A DNA stretch of 64,000 bases from Bullera alba. Lineage: Eukaryota > Basidiomycota > Tremellomycetes > Tremellales > Bulleraceae. The DNA lies in assembly GCA_001600095.1 (NCBI GenBank), contig BCIX01000001.1, forward strand, positions 4,985,198 through 5,049,197. The letters run 5' to 3'. This document shows positions 34,977-46,137 of the stretch, piece by piece. A program made the translations under genes and the position numbers. Positions within the stretch are counted from its first letter, which is position 1, and every line of letters starts with the position of its first letter. Below the pieces are notes generated by a model, which was not told where the DNA came from, ran no database searches, and saw only the letters and a list, made by a program, of their open reading frames with translations.

Positions 34977-36731
34977 CTAGGCTTTCCGGTTGACGCCGTT
35001 CATCTCCACGTCGTAGGCGTTATGATCGGTGTAATTGCCGTTATGCAACTGTTGAGCCTCCTTCTCCTGCGCGGCGGTGGCAGTAGCAGCTACGTTGATA
35101 GTCAGAATCAAACTCGACAGCCGAACGTGGACGTCACTCACGATCTCCGACACCAGCTCGTGTTCCCCATCCAGTCTCGTGAAGGGTGAACAGAGCGTAG
35201 ATTTTCATGATGGCGCTGTGACGAGTCAACACGAGGCATCAGATCACGTCAGTCAACGCTCACAAGTAGTATCCGAACAAGATCCAGAAGGGGACGTAGA
35301 TTATATGGGCGGGTCGGTACCAGAGATGAGGAAGGAGTTTTGCGGTACGCGTGACCATCAGCCAGACAAACCACTAAGTCGGGTCAGCGTCACCATCCCC
35401 AAGGCGCGCTTTTCTACTTACAGAACAGATGATATTCCTGGGATATTGGTGAGCTTACTGTGCTACTACTCATCAAGACCCTTACTCACCAAGCAGGCAA
35501 GTGATAACCTCCGTCGTCTATCTCCCTCGTGCTCTTTACAATCAGATAAGTGACCAGTGCCGGTCCGACCAGTAGCGTCAAGGGGTTGATGAACTTGTCG
35601 ATCATGGTGTAGGCGATATAAGGGTGTTTTGTCCATACGTGCCTCTCTTTGAATACACTCCTGATATCCGATCGCCAAGTATTTCTCGTCCATCGCAAAA
35701 CTTGCTTGAGGAATCGCCAGTTGGGCTTCATCGTACTGAGCAATTCGGCTTCTTTGCACACTTGGACATAGGTGTTCCAGCCGTGAGATACCATCCATCG
35801 GGTCAAAAACTTGTCGTCGCCAGAGTTGAGGTGGTATTTGCCCAACCAGAGATCGTTTGTGAAACCATGCAAGAAATCAGGGTCTTTCAGGATGACTGTT
35901 CGGTATGCCGCCGTCCTTCCTGATAGACAAGGGATACCACCGTCGATGTGGGCCGAAGAGGCGATCTCGATGTTTCTGATCGTCAATCGGAAAGCAGCCA
36001 GAACTTCCCATAGAGTCATCTTGTCGCCGCAGGATTTGACTCGCTGACTCGTTCCCACTCCACCGATTTGCTGATCTTCGAAACAGGCCAGAACATAGGG
36101 TAGCAGTGTTGGAGGCCAAATTGCGTCGTCGTCGGCAAACACGATGATGTCGGTCGTAGTGTTTCGGATCCCGTGGGACATTTGTAGTCGCTTGTTGGCA
36201 TAAGGAACAGTCAAGACTCGGATCCTGGTTGGATCCACAGAGTTGGCTAGCTCCTGCAGAGGTCCTTGCATCTTCTCCTCGGTAACAATAATGATCTCCT
36301 TGGGCGAACCTTCCAGCCACGAATAAGCGGCCTCTGCAACGGTGTCAGCGGTTTGACGGTAACATGAGACGCACCTCTGAACTCCTCTCCGGCGTCAATC
36401 GTGGGAACAATGATCGTCACATCGTCCTTAGCCACGTATGTTGGATTTTCAGGCAGGGGTATAGGCGTATATGCCCATCTTGCCAGTAAACGGATTATAA
36501 ACCAGAGATATCGATAAAATCTCAGGTTGGGGTCAGCTTGTGCTCGACACTTCACAATCGATACAACTCACCCGATGATACCGAATGGGACGACTTTTGT
36601 GCTAGGTCAGTGATGATCTTTCTACAATATCGACTCCATACTCACACACTGGGAACTTGTCTGCCGTTAGGTATCTGTGATAGTGTCAGGTCCGAGCGGA
36701 GATCGAGAAAACAAACATGAACTCACAACAT
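34977..36731 (-). CDS. CPS1: GT2 polysaccharide (hyaluronan-type) synthase Cps1
   Basis: Nine coding exons from 36731 down (36727-36731, 36646-36660, 36572-36601, 36375-36520, 35490-36333, 35422-35437, 35264-35373, 35142-35215, 34977-35089) give 450 residues. An N-terminal membrane segment (GFYRYLWFIIRLLARWAY) precedes the GT2 domain. Motifs are VTIIVPTIDAGEEF, the UDP-sugar/metal site VFADDDAIWPP, SGDDKFLTRWM and the processivity motif VLRWTRNTWR. C-terminal helices (FINPLTLLVGPALVTYLIV, WNIICSWFVWLMVTRTAKL, YRPAHIIYVPFWILFGYYFAIM) form the export channel. C. neoformans Cps1 makes hyaluronan at the plasma membrane. The first exon has only 5 bases (ATGTT). Exons of 15 and 16 bases are fixed by phase and by the family sequence WNII. 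The 5' end remains the weakest part. Confidence 0.87.
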
Positions 36732-37313
36732 CGCAGCTGAGGCTCAGGTAGGATTGACTCCGAAGTGTAGCAAACGTCTCTCCTGATGCACCTTGAACCG
36801 CAACAGGCTTCTCCGTGACGCAGCCAACTAGAGACTTGCCGATGTTGACCGAGCCTCGTGTTTGTGAGGTGGCAGGTTGTTGAAAATCCAAGTTGCGGTG
36901 ACCACAGTAGACTTGAACACCGACTCCTCTTCCGTCGAACTGTGACTCGATCGGGCCTGTCCTCTAAGACCGAGCTGTATGTCCGACCTCAGCCTGTCCT
37001 GTGCTCGGTTTGCTTCGCTGTCGAGGGTTGCTGTGTTGAATTAACGAAGACGAGTGAAAATAGCACAAATAGCATCACGACGTTACGAACGCACCGCCCG
37101 GTCAGCCCGTCTTTTGATCCCGCGAGGTTCTAATAAACAAAGGCACGCGTTTTAGAGTTCACTCCTCAGGGGATTACAAACAAGCACAATACAAACATTA
37201 CATCCATTACACTCTAGAGTCTAGTCTATCTAGATCTATGACCATGGGTCGACCGAGGCTCGCTCTACACTATACACTGGCTACACGAACAGGTCTCCAT
37301 CACTTGCCAGCTG
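36732..37313. other. Intergenic between URO1 and CPS1
   Basis: About 580 bases between the URO1 stop and CPS1 start (same strand). Open frames on either strand begin only at non-ATG codons. Presumed CPS1 promoter and 5' UTR. Confidence 0.5.
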
Positions 37314-38699
37314 CTACTTCCTCGTAACAGTCGCAGTGATCAATCCAGAGGGATCAGACACGGGATGGAATACCTCTGCGCCGCCCTCGTAGCCCAAGCC
37401 GTTGTCGAGGTCGAACGCCTTCATGTTGACAGGTCTGGAGGCAGGGGTCAGCTTGAGGGTTTGAAGTAAACTGAATCTGAAGCAAGCTCACATGTAGTGC
37501 TTGTTGGGGTAGCTGTACGAGATCTCCGATATCGATGGACACGAGACAAGGACCTTCTGAGCCGTGTTGTACATTGTTGCCTGGGAGAGGATCAGCATAT
37601 GACCCTTGGCAAGATCGGGTCACCCACCTGCACACTAGCACTCTCGTCCGTGGCAAAGACCTCCAAGGTGTCTTTTTTGACCGCAGTCGCGATCTTGGCA
37701 AAGTCAATCTCCTTGGCTATCTGACCGAGATTGTCGATCGACAAGGGCGTGTTAGGCGGTAGTGGAATAGTGTATGCCAGTGTGACAGAAGTGGAGAATA
37801 GCCGGTCCGAGACGGCTACAAGGGTCTGAGTGCTCAGCGCCCGCCGGTGCGAGTGAAGGCCAACCGAGTCACTCACGGACTAGAGTTGTGTTCTCGCACT
37901 GGTGGAACTTATCAAACGAAGATCCCGAGGTTTTCAGGACTATCACGGTCAGCTTCCAGCCGCCAAGCTAGATCTTGATGACTCACCTAGAAGATCCTTC
38001 ATGCCAACTTTGAGATCCGCCTTGACATTCTCCAGCCCAGACGAGGCGTCGACCGCGCACTCGATAATGCCTTTCTCTTCGCCATCCCGCACGAAGGACC
38101 ATTTGTGTGGCTGACCATCGACCTGTGCCAAGGTCAGCAGGAATTGAAGCAAGGCACACCACCACATACCTCAATTCTGGACCACTTGAGCGCGATGATA
38201 TCGATGAATGCTTTGGTGATGTGTTTGTACTTGTTGACAAAGTGAAGACCCAAGTGCAGGGCGAATGTAGGAGGGTCGAGGACGTGTGGGGAGGTTTTGG
38301 CGAAGACTGAGTGAGGGTCAGCCGTAAGAACAAGATGATTACTCACTGTATACAGTGTTCTTCACTATCGCACGATCAGTAAACGTCTCTGTATGGGTAG
38401 ACGACCCACTCACTGGTATCGGTCGGCACAACGCACGAGTTGTCGGCTTGGGTGTAAGAGGTCTCGATCTCGCCTTCCAGCATGACTACAGGAGGTCAGC
38501 ATGAACTTCACAAAGCGTGATTGAGCTCACCTCTGACAGTGTACTCTGCTACGTGGTGCTCGTCGCCGTCTCGGACAACTCGGCAGACCCGCACGAGGTC
38601 TTTGCCTAGATAGCAGAGTCAGCCGACAGTCGAAGCCCATTGTGCCGGTTGCTCCTCACCGTATCGCGCAGACGATAGAAATCCTAATTCGCTAGACAT
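37314..38699 (-). CDS. URO1: Urate oxidase (uricase)
   Basis: Ten exons from 38699 down (38660-38699, 38531-38605, 38414-38485, 38347-38364, 38170-38306, 37987-38122, 37877-37939, 37628-37815, 37492-37580, 37314-37434) give 312 residues. Landmarks: LSSARYGKDLVRVCRVVRDG, the catalytic Lys region, SYTQADNSCVVPTDT (active-site Thr), HKWSFVRDGEEKG, ASVQATMYNTAQ (active-site Gln) and SYPNKHYMPVNM (active-site His). Uricase oxidises urate to 5-hydroxyisourate in purine catabolism, usually in peroxisomes. The C-terminus (ITATVTRK) lacks the usual SKL-type PTS1. An 18-base exon (38347-38364) is fixed by KNTVY. A small ORF ends 37 bases upstream of this start. Confidence 0.95.
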
Positions 38700-38736
38700 G
38701 TTGAGGGATATGGTTGTGAGATGTATTCACTGTATG

Positions 38737-38988
38737 CTAAGAGTTGGTCGGAGGGTGTCTTGATGTACTCTCGAGCACAGATATAAGTCCCACGAGATCG
38801 ACAAGATCCTCTTGAGGCCATCGCTTTATCTTGCCGGTCAGCTCGGGTGTGAAATTCCCGATCTCATCGGATCTCGGCGGAGCGTCCTGGTACCAGCTGG
38901 TCGCGGATCGATTGGAGCGGACGTGTCGGATCAAGAGGGGGGTGTGACTAGCAGGGTTCGAGTGTGATCTGATGAGTCTCATGATCAT
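38737..38988 (-). CDS. Possible small protein (83 aa) just upstream of URO1
   Basis: An uninterrupted frame from ATG at 38988 (second ATG 38982) to TAG at 38737 codes 83 residues. Codon choice resembles neighbouring genes (GAT CTT GTC GAT CTC GTG). Residues 1-32 are basic, without acidic residues (MIMRLIRSHSNPASHTPLLI), like a mitochondrial presequence; the rest (GNFTPELTGKIKRWPQEDLVDLVGLI) looks like a short helical domain. No family recognised. It lies on the same strand as URO1, with 37 bases between its stop and the URO1 ATG. It could be an independent gene, a bicistronic partner or a chance frame in the URO1 leader. Confidence 0.4.
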   Translation of the reverse strand: MIMRLIRSHSNPASHTPLLIRHVRSNRSATSWYQDAPPRSDEIGNFTPELTGKIKRWPQEDLVDLVGLISVLESTSRHPPTNS

Positions 38989-40415
38989 CTACATGACGGG
39001 ATGCACCACTTCGGATGACTCGTGTGACTTTCACCATGCATGCTGAATGGAGGTTGAGACGTTGATGAGACGGTGACCACCACTGGCGCTGATCGAGCCA
39101 CGTGAAATGTCTAGACGATTTAGTCCCGTCTCGCTTTCGAAGCTTTACGGATAACAAAGCTGATGTCCTCAAGACATCCTCGATCAGTTTCCTCTCCTCG
39201 AGAGTCTAGCAGATCACCTGGAGCCGACGTTCCGTGTGCTGATCTTGCTGGCAGAGAGGTCCGAGATTGTTGACCACTTCAATTCATGCCATCGACCGAT
39301 ATGTCCGACACCTCGATCCGTTTCAATGCCCCGCCTTCGATGGCAAGGTGCCCGCGGCCCGCCTCTGGAGTCCTTCGTCAACACGTGATTGATCATACAT
39401 ACCCAAATGGTCTCATTCCGCGCGATGGTCAACCCGATGTTGCTTGAATTTGAGGTCTACCGCAGCGGGATCCGTCACCGCTGGCGGCTAGTAGTCCCGA
39501 CACCACCACTCTCCCTCCAGCAATCGATGCCCCTGAGTCGGGTGGTGCCAGCTGAGGCAGCACCTGATGGGCTGGAAGCCATTGGAGAGTCGGTTGGAGA
39601 AACAGGCGACAATGCTATGGATCCTGGGTCGGTACGCGTCGGCATCAGTCATCGAGGAGGAAACGGAGGATTACGCCGCCTCATTCCACATGCAATGTCA
39701 GCCTCCGGCCGATAACGTGCGTTCCGGAGGCTCCACTGCCTCCTCACATGAGAGGTCTCCCATACCTTACATGAGAGGCCTTCCATTCCTTACATGGGAG
39801 GGCTTCCGTACACCTATACACCAGCGGCGCGCCAGGCGAAGGCGATGAAAAGAGCAGAAGCTCGAAAGGCGCATGTGTGAAAGCTCTAGGGCGAGTCACG
39901 TGCGGCTTTCGCGTTTGCGCTCTCTTCATCTTCTTCGTGCTTGTCGCCTATCGACAGTTTGTCACGAAAGTGTCAGACAGGGTGTGGTACGTTCTGCTGG
40001 CCATTGACGAGGTCTGGATTTTCAACATTCGAGAGCCTAGACGCACTCAGCGTCCCTGCAGTCACCCGATTCGTAAATGAGGAAGTTTAAGCTGCGAAAG
40101 GGTAATGAAGGGGCATGAGTGCAGCATGAACTGATACCTGATCATTACAGCTGTTCGTTGATGGTTCAAGGATTGTCTGCATCTCGTCGAGATGCACATC
40201 TCGTATCTTGACTACCGTCGTGCCATCCGCAGCACGGGTCCCGAGCGCAAGGCAAGCTTTTCATGTCGATACTCAGCTTGTTGTCATCGGGTATGATTGT
40301 GCATGGTATAACAACAGCAGATTCGGACTAGCAGTGTGAAGCGGCCTGTATTGGTACGGATTTGCTGGCCGATTTGATAGATACAGTGACAGAGGTTGAA
40401 GGTCGAGATGGAAGC
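38989..40415. other. Gene-poor stretch
   Basis: About 1.4 kb between the small ORF and the PSF2 stop. It holds three 23-base tandem repeats (39746-39814). Open frames at 39389-39848 and 39877-40080 lack proper ATG starts, introns or recognisable residues. I see no supported gene or RNA. Confidence 0.5.
39746..39814. repeat. Three imperfect 23-base tandem repeats
   Basis: Copies at 39746-39768, 39769-39791 and 39792-39814. Each begins ACATGRGAGG and contains CTTCC or CTCCC before a CC-rich end. Twenty-three is not a multiple of three, so the repeat is not protein-driven. Confidence 0.85.
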
Positions 40416-41214
40416 TCACTCCTGGCTTTGCGACATGCCTACGTCGCTGGCATCGTCGTCGTCGTCCTTCCTTGGCTCCAGGCCCTGCATCATCCCCATA
40501 GCCTTGACCAAGAAAGGTTTCAGTTCCGTCAGCTCCAATGGAGTGAGATTTGTGACCTAAGTGACACCTGCTCAGCTGGAGGGCCACTTTGCCTCAGATG
40601 CGGACGACTGACCTGGAGATAGCTACCCCTCATGACACCCTCGCTTTGAAGACCAAATCGAATCTTGGCCTGCCGCACCTCCCGCAGATCTTTCAGTAGC
40701 GATCTCAGCAGCGCAGGCTGTTGCAAGTCGTCAGAGCAGCTACAGACGGTGAATTGTCAGTTGAGTCTCACGAACGCCCCTTGATCCAAGGGCTCACACA
40801 TCCAGTAGAACTTTGCTAGTCTCGATGAAACGCCTTGGGAGGGACATGAAACTGTCCCCATCATCCTTCTCATCTTTCAACAAAGCTTGTAATCTTTCTT
40901 CAGAAGGGTCAGCGATGTAGCTTCTCGCCGGGACGTACTCACCGACAGTGAGCCATTCCGGAGCTACAATTCTGCATTTCCGCTTCCTTTTCAGGGACAG
41001 AGCGAGCCACAGCGGAACAGTGCATGCCGAGGGCGGTTGGAATGGCCCATAGATGCCCTACACCGTCAACACAAGTTCAAGACGATTCACTCACGCCTAT
41101 CAGTCGCACTTTGGTCATCGAGAACAGGGGGACGATATCAATCGATTCATCCTCGGCAAGGAAAGTGAGCTCGTCTGGCGTGAGTGCCGGTTGCAGAGTT
41201 TTGGGCAAGGCCAT
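40416..41214 (-). CDS. PSF2: GINS complex subunit Psf2
   Basis: Five exons from 41214 down (41095-41214, 40943-41057, 40798-40897, 40613-40739, 40416-40556) give 200 residues, the family length. Diagnostic stretches are [56 protein letters not shown] and the helical C-terminal half ([42 protein letters not shown]). GINS joins Mcm2-7 and Cdc45 in the CMG replicative helicase in the nucleus. A short acidic tail ([10 protein letters not shown]) ends the protein. Divergent from the SGNH gene. Confidence 0.93.
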
Positions 41215-41666
41215 GGTGTCACAGTCCGCCTCCCACCCCTGCGTGTATCGAGCCCTAGTAGATGTGAGTATTGAATACAGTCCGGTGTACGAGTACGGAC
41301 TGTTCGAAAGTAGCAAGCTGTCACCAAACGGCAAGGGAATTAAGCATCCAGCCTGGACGCGACTGAGACACGTGGAACACGTGGCATAACCCTGAGTTCC
41401 CCCCTGTTTTTGGGAGGTCAAGCAACCTCCTGTCCGCTACAGCAAGTCTGGTTATACATACGACTAGACTCCAGCGCATCCCGATACGATACCCAAGCTC
41501 TGTCGCAGTCTTCTCACGCGTCAGTAGGGGCGCAGCTAGAGATTAGACGGATCGCAGCATCGGGCTTCCAGTCCCCGCAGACCCGGAAGGGAGACAGACA
41601 TCTCGGACCACCTCGCCTTATCACGATTCATCACGAGACAGCTGGAAGGAGATCCACTGTGGAGCC
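41215..41666. other. Divergent PSF2/SGNH promoter
   Basis: About 450 bases between divergent starts; no additional feature seen. Confidence 0.5.
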
Positions 41667-43628
41667 ATGCTACGAGAAGTCAAGCTCAAGGAGGATGAGG
41701 CATCACCTCGATCGAGTATACTGTCTAGTGAGTGTACCATTTACGGGGCTCTGGGGACTGTGGCTGAGCCTACAGGGATACCGCAGCGTATATGGTTGGT
41801 GATAGGGACGTGTGTGGGCCTCTTCACACTGTCGCGCATAGTTTTCGGTAAGTGCTTCGGTTTCATTCTTCGGGCTCCCCTCATTATGTTCTAGGGGGAG
41901 CCGAGCCAGCATCTTTGTATTCGAAATCAGCACTACTATCACCAGTCGACTTTCTCAACGCCTCTGCGTCGGATCCAGCGCCTTTCGACTTCTGTCCAGT
42001 CTTTGGACCTTCAGATGAGGTCGCACAGAGAAGAGGACAGTGGGGTCTGATGAAGAGTAGATTGCATATGGGCAGTGGAGCAAGGGTGCAGAGAGTCGTC
42101 CAGAAGGCCATGGCAGGTCTTCCTGTAACAATCTCGGTTCTTGGTGGTTCAGGTGAGTCCACCTCGAGCGTACCATCACTGATAGTCAGTATCTGCGTGT
42201 CATGGAGCTGGCGACGACCCAGTATCGCCCAAGTGCTACCCTGCTCGATTGTTTGATTGGTGGAACTCGATCTTCCCACATCCTCAATCGGAAATCACGA
42301 ATGGTGCTGCTAGACGGTCAGACTCGTCGTACTTTGCCTACTGCGCCACACATCACTTGCCAGATCAGACGGATTTGATCATCCTCGAGTTCGACGCTAG
42401 TGATCCAAAGTGAGTTTATGACAACGGGATGTCACTGATCATTCCAGTGATCCTCAATGGCTGCAGCACTTTGAGCTCCTGGTACGATCTCTTCTCATTC
42501 GACCTGACAACCCGGCCGTCATCATCCTGGGTCACTTTGCGCCGCAGGTACAGTCACAAAACGGATATGCAGGGCCCGAACTCCTCCACACGGTCGTAGC
42601 TCAGTTCTACGACGTTCCTCATATCAGGTGAGTGATATGAGCGCAATTGGCCGCTAATCTCTACAGTGTCAAAGGACTTATATACAACGACTATCTTGTC
42701 AACCCGGAGGAATCCAGAAAGACATTCTTCACCGACCCGATATTGGCAAACCCGAACGGACACCAGCTCATCGCCGACGTTCTGATCTCATACCTCCAGT
42801 CCCAGATCTGCGCGGGTTGGGCGGCTACGATGGGTCACGCCTTTGACGTTCCATACATGGGCGCTCCGGACGGTGCTCTCGATCAGATGCTCGGCCAGCA
42901 AATCGATACTACGACAGTAAGCAACGACGAGCTCGAGAGCGATGGTGGTGGTCTCGCTGCCAAGCAGCGGGCAATCAGGGTCCCTCAGGCCATGTTGTCC
43001 GACCGTCCATCGGATATCCTCCGGTTCAGAGAGGTCAAGCCATTTTGCGTCTCCGCCAACGACCTAGTGAACCCACTCCCGCCATCGCATTTCTTCGGAA
43101 AGGGATGGATGTCGCATCACCCCGCCAAGGGCAGCGGAGCAGAGGAGAAGCATTACTGGTATGCCAATATCGGAGGAAGCAGGATGAGAGTTCCAGTCAA
43201 TCTTGGAGCTGGAGATATATCCATCTACTACCTACAGTGAGTGTGTGTGTCCTGTCACTGTGCTGATGGTTTCAGAAACCCGGAAGACAAACCACTTGGA
43301 AAAGCGGCCTGCTGGGTAGATGACAACTTTGCTGGAGCGGTCGAGCTTTCCGGAACGGGAACATCGGACGTCCACGACACGATACCAACGTGAGGGCCTC
43401 CCTCTTATCAACGGAATATCAGCTGATCATTGCAGTTTGACCCTCATCGACGAGAGCGTATCCTCAGGAGAACACTATGTGAGTATCAAAACTCAGACTC
43501 AGACTGATAATCCAGGTCGAATGTCTACTCTTGGGCGCCGAAGGCCAGAAAGTGCCCGAATTCAGGATGCTAGGAATGTGAGTCTTTCATCCCTGGGCGA
43601 AGCTAATCTCTTCAGCTTCACGACATGA
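41667..43628 (+). CDS. Capsule-associated SGNH-hydrolase-like type II membrane protein
   Basis: Nine exons (41667-41847, 41895-42152, 42190-42409, 42448-42627, 42667-43236, 43276-43389, 43436-43478, 43516-43577, 43616-43628) give 546 residues. One membrane helix near residues 44-62 (WLVIGTCVGLFTLSRIVF) makes it a likely type II Golgi protein. The SGNH-like core starts at ITISVLGGSVSACHGAGDD (block I GxS), continues with PKCYPARLFDWW and DLIILEFDASDP, and ends with DPILANPNGHQLIADVL (block V His). Basidiomycete relatives are called capsule-associated proteins, but the exact reaction, perhaps sugar acyl transfer or removal, is not known. A C-terminal beta-rich domain (about 340-546) follows. 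Intron 2 is 37 bases, and the last exon encodes only four residues. Confidence 0.8.
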
Positions 43629-43851
43629 GCGGCTGTCTAACCCAGGCTCTCAGTCGACGTCAACGTCGGCGCACATGTACTCCAATCACTTTTGGCATGA
43701 TCACGATAGAGACTCTTTGGTATTTTGGTTTCACGACAGCACGCATGAAACAGATTCAAAAGCCCAACATGTGCATTGTCCCAATTATAAGATGACCTCT
43801 TCAGCTCATTGTTTACTTCTATTTCGCGTCTATTCGATTTTGGCCAACTTC

Positions 43852-46043
43852 TTACTCCAAGGCGTAGGCCAGCGGTCCAGCTTGGACTGATGAGATGACG
43901 CCGGCATCTTGCAACTTCACTGCCATGTCCCAAAGGAGGTAGTCGCATCCAGCGGCAGCGGAGAAGCTGACCGAGATTGGGAGATATTCCGTGTGGTTCG
44001 TGATGGTGGACTCGTACGGGACTTGGCCGATGGGCACGACCAGCTCTGGGGTGCTGGCGAACTGAGCCGTGTAGAAGAATCCAGCGGGTACCCTGGTCGG
44101 TTGAGTGTAGATGTTCTTGGAGAAAGTCAGTGATCGAGACCCGGGATTTCACACTCGACTCACTCTGTAAGACGTGGTACCTAGACCTATTGGGTAGACG
44201 TAGACCGAGCTTGAGCAAGTGTCATTGTTCTGGATGAAGACTTCCGATGCGATGAAATCCTTGTATAGCTGTTTCCTGACGAGCTGGTCGTTGAACACCG
44301 CTTCCGATATGTTGTTCTGGGCGTATGTCCATCGAACCAATGGGGAGGGCGAGACGAAAGGCTGTCGGCCGTCGTTCTGACCAGCATAGTCCTCGAACCA
44401 TTGTTTGCCAAAGTTGTTCCACTGATAGTACGTGATGAGGTCGGCATATGTGTCGGTCAAGTAATCGGCCGATGAAGCGCCGACTTTGTCGAATTGGCCA
44501 GTGGCATTCCAGAAGTCTTCATAGTCTCTCGTGTCAACCGTCGCTGGGTTGAAGGTAGACAAGAGGCCGTCGCGGAATTTGGCGAACTGGTCGGCACCGG
44601 CGTACCCCTCTGGCAGGGTCCAGGTCGCATTAGGCAAAATGAAAGTCTGTCGTAAGCCAGAGCATCTCAGGGGGTACTTACAGAGGGGAACTGAGTGTAA
44701 TTCTGGAATCTGTCTCCGTACCAACCACGAGCAAACTCGCTTCCCGCTTTAGCGTCCCTGTAAAAGAAGCCGGCAGTGTCTTGAGTAGCTTGCAGAGGAA
44801 TTGCACCTTGCAGCGAGATAGCTCCCCAGGATGGTCTCAATCCGAAAACACCTTGGTTCGTAGCTGGGCCAGTGATACTGCCTCCGGTGTCGGAACCAAT
44901 AGTGACATCAAGCCAGTCGTACGCACCAATAGAGGCTCCAGGACCAGATGAAGAGGAGGAAGGCTGTTGGTACCCGTCTCCTCTGGGGTTGAAGGGGCAC
45001 ATCTGGTCGACCCAGTCGGCCGTGGCGTCCTCTCCATTGGCGAATTGACTGGTCTTGGCCCGTCCGACAATGATAGCACCTTGGTCAACGAGCTTCTGAA
45101 TGGCAACAGCAGTCACATCTCGAGCTGGGTACGTGTTGAAATAAGCTCGACTACCTCCACCGGTCTTCAGACCGGCCATGTCGAATAGATCCTTGACGGC
45201 GACACGACGACCCTCCAGTGGTCGAGGATTGGGCAGGTTGTAGGTGTATAACCTGGATGGCACAGGGATAGATAATGTGTTGAGACCGATGACTGGAACA
45301 GCCAGATCATCGAAGGTGTTCTCAGTCGTCGGGATTACAGCGGTAGTGAAAGCTTGCGCTTCGTCTCGGTACATCCTGTAAACCTCGGTGAGCCTGACGT
45401 CGCCGTCGATCTTTGCGAGATATGGGCCTTGAGGAATCTGGACATCAGCGTCGCCCTTCTGAGGATCACTCACGGTGGATGGCTGCACCTCGGCAAGACC
45501 TATGCCAGAGACCGACGACGTAGCGTTACCACTCTTGATGATCAAGTTGCCTCCCCAGGCACCGACGCATCCGGCTACATCTGAGGCAACATGGAAAGGG
45601 CCAGTGCCCACGAGCATGACCGAGGACATGAAGCTCTATCCACGGTGTCAGCACAGTCATCGGCTCGCATAGATAGCACTTACTTGGTCCCAGACATCGT
45701 CGACTTGGCTAAACGTATCGACTGATTTGCCCAAGGTGTCACAGGTGACCTCGCCCTCAACACTGAAAACAGTGACAGGGACTGTCTGTCCCTGAAAGTC
45801 ATCGAGCCCCCATTGAGCTGGAACGGAATAGCTCTTGAAGTGAGAGGCCGTGGGGGAGAGATACTGCTTATCGCCCAGGCTGAAGGTGATGGATTGCGAC
45901 TCGAAAGACGTCCCGGATCTCTTCTTCACCGAATTCTTCAGCGACTGACGAGCATCTTGGGCGTAGTTCTCGTTTCCAGCCAGCTCCGTGGCTTCGACCG
46001 CCAAAGCGAGAAGAGTAGCTGCTACGAATGCCTTGCCGACCAT
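43852..46043 (-). CDS. Secreted amidase-signature enzyme
   Basis: Four exons from 46043 down (45684-46043, 44682-45635, 44164-44646, 43852-44115) give 686 residues. A signal peptide (about 1-18, KAFVAATLLALAVEA) is followed by an N-terminal domain of about 170 residues, then the amidase signature fold: RRVAVKDLFDMAG (catalytic Lys), SSSSSGPGASI (cis-Ser) and VTIGSDTGGSITGPATNQG (nucleophile Ser). Asn-X-Ser/Thr sites are frequent, consistent with secretion. The family hydrolyses amides and releases ammonia; the substrate is unknown. Intron 2 (44647-44681) is only 35 bases. A TATA box and three GATA-type sites lie upstream. Convergent with the SGNH gene. Confidence 0.9.
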
Positions 46044-46102
46044 GCTTGACAGAGTGGACGAGGATTGGGGAATATACTCATCGCTTGAGGCAGCAGGTCG
46101 GA

Positions 46103-46110
46103 CTTTTATA
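46103..46110 (-). promoter_or_regulatory. TATA box of the amidase gene
   Basis: TATAAAAG on the minus strand, about 60 bases upstream of the amidase ATG, a normal distance for a regulated fungal promoter. Confidence 0.55.
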
Positions 46111-46137
46111 CGTTTCTGTCATGTCGGGAAATTGCCG

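Noticed and set aside
39389..40080. Plus-strand frames between the small ORF and PSF2
   Set aside because: They begin at non-ATG codons or lack coding character; one overlaps the 23-base repeats whose period is not a multiple of three.
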